The notes under the pieces are model-generated. The model was not told the origin of the DNA. It saw nothing but the letters and a program-made list of their open reading frames with translations, and searched no databases. 36,258 bases of DNA from Clostridiaceae bacterium (lineage in GTDB: Bacteria > Bacillota > Clostridia > Acetivibrionales > DTU013). The position numbers and the translations under genes are program-made. This document shows, piece by piece, positions 31,876 through 36,258 of this stretch. The number at the start of each line of letters is the position of its first letter. Positions within the stretch are counted from its first letter, which is position 1. Location: contig JAAYBT010000019.1 of assembly GCA_012730015.1 (NCBI GenBank), forward strand, positions 1-36,258. Reading direction: 5' to 3'.

Positions 31876-33411
31876 ATGGCAGATAAGATAAATGAGCGGC
31901 AGGTGAATTCTATTGATAATGGACGGGCCGAGCTGGAGGATAGGAGGCAAATAGAGCAGAATAATAGGGAGCAAGCGATGCTGATATTTGAGATGAGCAG
32001 GGATGGGAGAAGGGCATATAGCCTGCCCGCCTGTGACGTACCAGTGAAGGAGGGCTTGATTCCCGACGCTTTTGCCAGAAGAAGGGATGCCGATCTGCCC
32101 CAGGTCAGCGAAGTAGACGTGGCCCGGCATTACACGCGGCTTGCAGGACGTAACCACGGTGTGGATTCCAGCTTTTATCCACTTGGCTCCTGCACAATGA
32201 AATACAATCCGAAAATCAATGAAGAAATAGCCTCTCTTGATGGATTTACAGGGGTTCACCCCTATCAGAATGAGGAATCTGCTCAGGGCAGCCTGCAGGT
32301 ACTATATGAAATGGACAGGATGCTCTCGGAGATAACTGGTATGAAGCGTGTAACACTGCAGCCTGCGGCAGGAGCTCATGGCGAATTGACTGGACTTATG
32401 ATAATCGGTGCATATCATAGAAGTCGCGGCGATGCGGCGCGGACAAAGATAGTTGTTCCGGATTCGGCGCATGGGACAAACCCGGCTTCGGCAGCCTTTG
32501 CAGGCTTTGAGGTGGTTGAGGTGAAGTCGAATCCGTCAGGCGGAGTAGACATCGAAGACCTAAAGCTTGCTGTGGGTCAAGATACAGCCGGATTGATGCT
32601 GACAAATCCCAATACCCTGGGATTGTTTGACGAGAATATTGAGGAGATTGCCAGGATTGTCCACGATGCAGGCGGGCTCCTGTATTATGACGGCGCCAAT
32701 GCCAACGCAATAATGGGCATTTGCAGGCCAGGCGATATGGGCTTTGATGTGGTACACCTGAATTTACACAAGACCTTCAGCACTCCGCATGGCGGCGGCG
32801 GACCGGGTTCGGGCCCTGTTGGGGTTAAAGAGGAGCTTGTTCCCTTTTTACCGGTACCGGTGGTGGAATGTGAAAATGACCGATATTGGCTGGATTATGA
32901 CCGGCCCCAGACAATTGGGCGCGTGAGATCCTTCTATGGAAACTTTGGGGTTGTGCTCAAAGCCTATGCTTATATTAGGACAATGGGTCCCGATGGTCTC
33001 AAAAATGTTTCGGAGTTGGCTGTGCTAAATGCCAACTATATGATGAAGCGACTGGAGGATTCCTTCGACATCCCCTATAAACGCATTTGCATGCATGAGT
33101 TTATTTTGTCCAATAAGAAGCAGGAGCACAATGGCGTGCGTACGCTAGATATAGCTAAAAGGCTGCTGGATTTCGGCTATCACCCGCCAACTGTTTATTT
33201 CCCGCTGATTGTACATGAAGCAATGATGATCGAGCCTACGGAAACAGAGAGCAAGGAGACGCTGGACAGCTTTGTAGACGCGCTTATCAGCATTGCCCGG
33301 GAGGCGGAGAATGAACCCGACAGGGTCAGGAAGGCCCCTTATACAACTGTCGTTTCAAGGCTGGATGAGGTCAAGGCAGCTAGGAATCCTGTGCTGAAGT
33401 GGGGAGATTGA
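31876..33411 (+). CDS. gcvPB: Glycine dehydrogenase (decarboxylating) subunit 2
   Basis: ATG 31876 ([14 protein letters not shown]) follows gcvPA by 1 nt and has GGAGG about 12 nt upstream. This subunit carries the PLP lysine in [21 protein letters not shown]. Family motifs: [38 protein letters not shown], and [16 protein letters not shown]. Canonical GcvPB begins near the LIFEKSRPGR motif, so the first 35 residues ([20 protein letters not shown]...) are extra, polar and probably disordered. An internal ATG at 31978 (MLIFEM) would remove them but has a poor RBS. The 511-aa length is otherwise normal. Confidence 0.94.
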   Translation: MADKINERQVNSIDNGRAELEDRRQIEQNNREQAMLIFEMSRDGRRAYSLPACDVPVKEGLIPDAFARRRDADLPQVSEVDVARHYTRLAGRNHGVDSSFYPLGSCTMKYNPKINEEIASLDGFTGVHPYQNEESAQGSLQVLYEMDRMLSEITGMKRVTLQPAAGAHGELTGLMIIGAYHRSRGDAARTKIVVPDSAHGTNPASAAFAGFEVVEVKSNPSGGVDIEDLKLAVGQDTAGLMLTNPNTLGLFDENIEEIARIVHDAGGLLYYDGANANAIMGICRPGDMGFDVVHLNLHKTFSTPHGGGGPGSGPVGVKEELVPFLPVPVVECENDRYWLDYDRPQTIGRVRSFYGNFGVVLKAYAYIRTMGPDGLKNVSELAVLNANYMMKRLEDSFDIPYKRICMHEFILSNKKQEHNGVRTLDIAKRLLDFGYHPPTVYFPLIVHEAMMIEPTETESKETLDSFVDALISIAREAENEPDRVRKAPYTTVVSRLDEVKAARNPVLKWGD

Positions 33412-33415
33412 TAGG

Positions 33416-33856
33416 ATGAACGAAGAGGTATTCAGGGAAATGGGGAAGGAGCTCCAGATCAGGCGTGAGGACTTGAAGATGTATTCGCCCCTTGTGCTGG
33501 CCTATGTGGGCGATGCGGTTTTTGAGCTTTATATAAGAACGCTGCTGGTCGGCAAGGGCAACGCGCCGGTCCACAAGCTTCATAAGCAGTCCATTGACTA
33601 TGTGAAGGCAAAATCACAATCGGACACCATTCACAGGATGCTTGAGGACTTGTCAGCCGAGGAGCAGGATGTTGTGCGCAGGGGCAGGAATGCCAAGTCC
33701 GGTACTATTCCTAAGAATGCAGATGTGACAGACTACAAATATGCAACGGGCTTTGAGAGCTTGATAGGATACCTCTATCTGAAGGAGGACTATCCACGGC
33801 TACTGGAGCTGCTGAAAATCTCGGTTGAAAGCAATCATGAGGACAAAAAGGCATAA
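33416..33856 (+). CDS. mrnC: Mini-ribonuclease III
   Basis: The 146-aa protein is a stand-alone RNase III catalytic domain that matures 23S rRNA precursor ends. The catalytic region YSPLVLAYVGDAVFELYIRT contains the Asp, and the partner helix includes GFESLIGYLYL. The absence of a dsRNA-binding domain defines MrnC. It starts 4 nt after gcvPB, with GGGGAG about 10 nt upstream. In most Firmicutes it directly follows cysS, so its position after the glycine-cleavage cluster marks an insertion into that block. Confidence 0.93.
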   Translation: MNEEVFREMGKELQIRREDLKMYSPLVLAYVGDAVFELYIRTLLVGKGNAPVHKLHKQSIDYVKAKSQSDTIHRMLEDLSAEEQDVVRRGRNAKSGTIPKNADVTDYKYATGFESLIGYLYLKEDYPRLLELLKISVESNHEDKKA

Positions 33857-33974
33857 GGGCAGGCAGAGGAGCGAAGGCTAAGGCTGAGACATTGAGGGCC
33901 GGTGCAAGAGGAAGCAAAGAATAGGCTAAGAGCAGGCGAAGAATAGGCGAAAATGGGAGTTAAGGAAGGATAAA

Positions 33975-33998
33975 GTGAACTTGTATGGCAGCAGATAG
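33975..33998 (+). other. Possible 7-codon leader ORF overlapping the rlmB start
   Basis: AAGGAAGGATAAA precedes a GTG that opens MNLYGSR and then stops inside the rlmB frame. The rlmB ATG itself has no well-placed RBS, so this minicistron could couple translation to rlmB. The short length makes chance likely. Confidence 0.3.
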
Positions 33999-35109
33999 AA
34001 AAGGAAAATTTAGCAAGGATAACCGCAATGTGAGCCCTGGCGATAGGCGGGGCGAAGGCCGATACGAGAGCCGGAACGATAGGCGGGGCGAAGGCAGGAA
34101 GGAAAACGAAGGCGAAGCCTGGAACAAAAATGTTAACCGCAGCAGAAACGAAAACCCCGTGGATAGGCGGGGCGAAGGCCGATACGAGAGCCGGAACGAT
34201 AGGCGGGGCGAAGGTAGGAATAAAAACGAAGGCAGAAAAATTGCTTATAAGGGCGAGAAGGCAAATAAGAGAGATTTCAAAAGCGAAAGCATTGACAGGA
34301 GTGAGAAGCTGAGAGATAGCCTTAAGAACGAGTTTATGAAGCCGGACATTGAGGGCTTTCATGAGGAGCAGGACTTGCTGGAGGGTAGAAATTCGGTGCT
34401 TGAGGCACTCAGGTCTGGCAGGAGCATCAATAGGATATTCGTTGCAAAGGGTGACCGTGAGGGTTCAATAAACCAGATAATAGCAATGGCCAGAGAACGC
34501 CATACTATTATCCAGGAGGTCGACAGGTCCAAGCTGGATGCAATGTCACAGACATTTGCTCACCAAGGGGTAATAGCCCTAGTAGCCGCCAAGGATTATG
34601 TCGATGTGGACGATATCCTGAAGGCTGCGCAAGAGAGCGGCCGACCACCCTTCATTATCATATTGGATGAAATAACAGATGCTCATAATCTGGGATCGAT
34701 TCTAAGAACTGCGAATGCCGCAGGGGTACATGGAGTTATTATTCCGAAGAGAAGGGCGATTGGGCTGACCTCAACTGTTTCGAAGGCCTCGGCCGGCGCG
34801 GTTGAATATGTTCCTGTAGCAAGGGTTACGAATATAGCACAAACAATAAAGAATCTGAAAAAGCAGAATATTTGGGTAGTCGGCACGGATGCAACAGGGG
34901 AGAAGGCCTACTTCGACAACGATCTATCAGGACCCATTGCGCTTGTAATCGGCAGCGAGGGAGAGGGAATGGGCAAGCTGATTCGGGAGAGCTGCGACTT
35001 TGTTGTAAATATTCCTATGCTGGGGCAGATAAGCTCCTTGAATGCGGCTGTAGCGGGGGCTATTGTTACCTTTGAAATACTGAGGCAGAGAAGTAATAAG
35101 CAGCCTTGA
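33985..35109 (+). CDS. rlmB: 23S rRNA Gm2251-type 2'-O-methyltransferase with repetitive N-terminal extension
   Basis: The C-terminal 250 residues are a SpoU/TrmH methyltransferase: substrate-binding domain LLEGRNSVLEALRSGRSINR, motif 1 DEITDAHNLGSILRTANAAGV, motif 2 ALVIGSEGEGMGKLI, and the knot motif IPMLGQISSLNAAVAGAI. That set fits RlmB. The first 115 residues are a hydrophilic Arg/Glu/Gly/Asn-rich extension (DRRGEGRYESRNDRRGEGRN), encoded by a 59-bp direct repeat 120 bp apart; they may contact RNA. The start ATG 33985 has only a distant RBS. Some clostridial RlmB proteins carry similar extensions. Upstream 33857-33984 is purine-rich with fragments of the same GATAGGCG motif. Confidence 0.93.
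   Translation: MAADRKGKFSKDNRNVSPGDRRGEGRYESRNDRRGEGRKENEGEAWNKNVNRSRNENPVDRRGEGRYESRNDRRGEGRNKNEGRKIAYKGEKANKRDFKSESIDRSEKLRDSLKNEFMKPDIEGFHEEQDLLEGRNSVLEALRSGRSINRIFVAKGDREGSINQIIAMARERHTIIQEVDRSKLDAMSQTFAHQGVIALVAAKDYVDVDDILKAAQESGRPPFIIILDEITDAHNLGSILRTANAAGVHGVIIPKRRAIGLTSTVSKASAGAVEYVPVARVTNIAQTIKNLKKQNIWVVGTDATGEKAYFDNDLSGPIALVIGSEGEGMGKLIRESCDFVVNIPMLGQISSLNAAVAGAIVTFEILRQRSNKQP
34042..34220 (+). repeat. 59-bp direct repeat (120-bp period) in the rlmB extension
   Basis: Copies at 34042-34100 and 34162-34220 begin GATAGGCGGGGCGAAGGCCG and differ at one position (34095 C, 34215 T). The near identity including third positions shows a recent duplication that preserved the frame. Each copy itself contains the GATAGGCGGGGCGAAGG unit twice. 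Confidence 0.9.
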
Positions 35110-35120
35110 TTGGTGTCTTA

Positions 35121-35336
35121 TCGCATTTTTAGCCGGTGAGGGCTGGGGCAACTCGAGGGTTGCGTGAGTATAGCTTACCAGACAGGATTATTAGCCTGCG
35201 ACGGAAAATGCGACCTTGCATGCATACGAAGCTATGCTCCGGTATCGCGCCAACTTGACATAAAGGCTTGTGAACCTTATAATTGAGTATGGTGAAGCCA
35301 AGTATACTGCCATGATCATCAGAAGAATCGCATTTT
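35121..35336 (+). promoter_or_regulatory. Leader region with three mutually pairing 9-nt segments before sigH
   Basis: TCGCATTTT occurs at 35121-35129 and again at 35328-35336, immediately before the sigH ribosome-binding site; AAAATGCGA, complementary to both, lies at 35205-35213. The first pair would enclose a branched domain that contains GCAAC/GTTGC. Pairing with the second copy would lie next to the sigH Shine-Dalgarno. The consensus promoter at 35255 starts after the middle segment, so only read-through mRNA from rlmB could use the switch. Confidence 0.4.
35255..35283 (+). promoter_or_regulatory. Perfect consensus sigma-A promoter for sigH
   Basis: TTGACA, exact 17-nt spacer, TATAAT; the expected start is near 35290, leaving a leader of about 65 nt. 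Confidence 0.85.
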
Positions 35337-35354
35337 GTATGAGGGGGCATATTA

Positions 35355-36008
35355 TTGAAGCTAAATGCTCGAGCCGAGGCACAATTAATTTACAATCCGG
35401 CAGATGACGAGGAAATCATCAGAGACGCAAAAGCTGGTGATGGCCGGGCCCTCGAATTTCTGATCAACAAATACAAGAGTTTTGTCCGAGCTAAGGCTAG
35501 GACCTATTTCTTAATTGGTGCTGACCGGGAAGATATAATTCAAGAAGGTATGATTGGCCTTTACAAGGCCATAAGAGACTACCGAGGGGACAAGCTCTCA
35601 TCATTCCGGGCTTTTGCTGAGCTTTGTATTACGCGTCAGATAATAACGGCAATAAAGACGGCTACCCGGCAGAAGCATATTCCGCTCAATTCCTACATAT
35701 CCCTTAACAAGCCTATCTTTGATGAGGATTCGGATCGTACACTTCTCGACATACTGAGCGAGGAGAATATTAACGACCCCGAGGAAATGATGATAAACAG
35801 GGAGGAATTTGCAGGGATTGAAGTGAAGATGGGTGAAATCCTTAGCAGCCTTGAGTGGGAGGTTCTATCCAGGTATTTGCAGGGGCGCTCTTACCAGGAA
35901 ATCGCCGTTGACCTGAACAGGCATGTCAAATCAATAGACAATGCCCTACAGCGCGTGAAACGCAAGCTGGAAAAGCATTTACAGGAGAACAGAGAAGACA
36001 AAAATTGA
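35355..36008 (+). CDS. sigH: Sporulation sigma factor SigH
   Basis: A TTG start with GAGGGGG 7-9 nt upstream; the 217-aa length suits the sigma-H (Spo0H) group. Region 2 is clear: ALEFLINKYKSFVRAKARTYFLIGADREDIIQEGMIGLYKAIRDY, with DIIQEGMIGL typical of region 2.2, then FRAFAELCITRQIITAIKTATRQKHIPLNSYISLNKP. Region 4 is WEVLSRYLQGRSYQEIAVDLNRHVKSIDNALQRVKRKL. SigH directs early stationary-phase and pre-septation sporulation genes. A consensus promoter and an unusual leader precede it, and tRNA genes follow. Confidence 0.93.
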   Translation: MKLNARAEAQLIYNPADDEEIIRDAKAGDGRALEFLINKYKSFVRAKARTYFLIGADREDIIQEGMIGLYKAIRDYRGDKLSSFRAFAELCITRQIITAIKTATRQKHIPLNSYISLNKPIFDEDSDRTLLDILSEENINDPEEMMINREEFAGIEVKMGEILSSLEWEVLSRYLQGRSYQEIAVDLNRHVKSIDNALQRVKRKLEKHLQENREDKN

Positions 36009-36012
36009 GGTA

Positions 36013-36042
36013 TAGACACGAGCGTGAGCGATGTGTTATAAT
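36013..36042 (+). promoter_or_regulatory. Promoter of the tRNA-Gly/tRNA-Thr pair
   Basis: TAGACA, 18-nt spacer, TATAAT, about 30 nt upstream of tRNA-Gly. Confidence 0.6.
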
Positions 36043-36071
36043 GTTATTCGCTTGTTGGTTTCCGCATACTT

Positions 36072-36145
36072 GCGGGTGTAATTCAGTGGTAGAATATCAG
36101 CTTCCCAAGCTGACTGTGTGGGTTCGATTCCCATCACCCGCTCCA
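36072..36145 (+). tRNA. tRNA-Gly (anticodon CCC)
   Basis: A complete cloverleaf can be read: acceptor GCGGGTG/CACCCGC, D arm ATTC/GAAT, anticodon stem TCAGC/GCTGA with loop TTCCCAA (anticodon CCC), T arm GTGGG-TTCGATT-CCCAT, and encoded CCA. It decodes GGG. Confidence 0.93.
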
Positions 36146-36182
36146 TAGCAATATCGGTGTCACAGCCCCAAATTGCATATCC

Positions 36183-36258
36183 GCCCTCATAGCTCAGTAG
36201 GCAGAGCGCATCCATGGTAAGGATGAGGTCATCGGTTCGATTCCGATTGAGGGCTCCA
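36183..36258 (+). tRNA. tRNA-Thr (anticodon GGT)
   Basis: Acceptor GCCCTCA/TGAGGGC, anticodon stem CATCC/GGATG with loop ATGGTAA (anticodon GGT), T loop GGTTCGATTCC, and encoded CCA ending at the last base of the window. Confidence 0.93.

Noticed and set aside
33835-34362. 175-aa minus-strand ORF (FAPPIVPALVSAFAPP repeats)
   Set aside because: Antisense shadow of the repetitive rlmB extension; repeated Ala/Pro pattern mirrors the plus-strand Arg/Gly repeats.
35121-35213. c-di-GMP or other known riboswitch before sigH
   Set aside because: The branched domain lacks the conserved motifs of GEMM-type, T-box, SAM or glycine riboswitches that I can recognise.

Overview
The window (roughly mid-40s % G+C by eye) reads as the chromosome of an endospore-forming anaerobic Clostridia member. 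The evidence is an alpha/beta-type SASP, a YtxC-like sporulation protein, two CotS-family coat kinases, SigH, a PPi-type phosphofructokinase, a cysteine T-box ahead of cysE-cysS, strong AGGAGG ribosome-binding sites and frequent TTG/GTG starts. No phage, transposase, CRISPR array or rRNA is visible.

Layout. 1-5.6 kb: a truncated response regulator (minus), PPi-PFK, a Nudix-fold protein, YigZ/IMPACT, an orphan histidine kinase (minus) and YebC. 5.6-6.8 kb: four small minus-strand genes, namely a Cys-rich membrane-anchored protein, SASP, DUF378 and a 55-aa Cys protein missed by the ORF track. 7.1-12.3 kb: a GME-fold DUF6873-like protein, YtxC, an orphan transcription unit with no convincing ORF, a P-loop/Asp23 fusion, an iron alcohol dehydrogenase and a DUF4397 protein. 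12.3-18.4 kb: DUF6062 (minus), OGG1-type glycosylase, a DUF3343 protein, a tiny Cys peptide, a strong candidate structured RNA with its own promoter and terminator, a repeat-rich beta-propeller-like protein (minus), an unknown clostridial protein and a small holin-like membrane protein (minus).

18.5-21.4 kb: Cys T-box, cysE, cysS and a small unknown gene. 21.5-27.6 kb (minus): a compact coat-polysaccharide operon, cotS-like / cotS-like / [GT4 fused to UDP-glucose 6-dehydrogenase] / sugar-nucleotide epimerase, preceded by an amphi-Trp gene. 27.7-33.4 kb: lipoate ligase and gcvT-gcvH-gcvPA-gcvPB, a glycine-cleavage set with its lipoylation enzyme but no L-protein. 33.4-36.3 kb: mrnC, rlmB (long repetitive N-terminal extension), sigH, tRNA-Gly(CCC) and tRNA-Thr(GGT).

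The cysE-cysS-mrnC-rlmB-sigH order common in Firmicutes is split here by about 12 kb carrying the coat-sugar and glycine-cleavage modules. The features I consider most worth pursuing are the structured RNA at 14.7-15.0 kb, the GT4-UGDH fusion, the GGGGACGNTTCT repeats that have expanded in frame inside a protein, the three-segment pairing arrangement upstream of sigH, and the 15-bp perfect palindrome between DUF6062 and the OGG1 gene. All names rest on reading motifs by eye; no database search was run.
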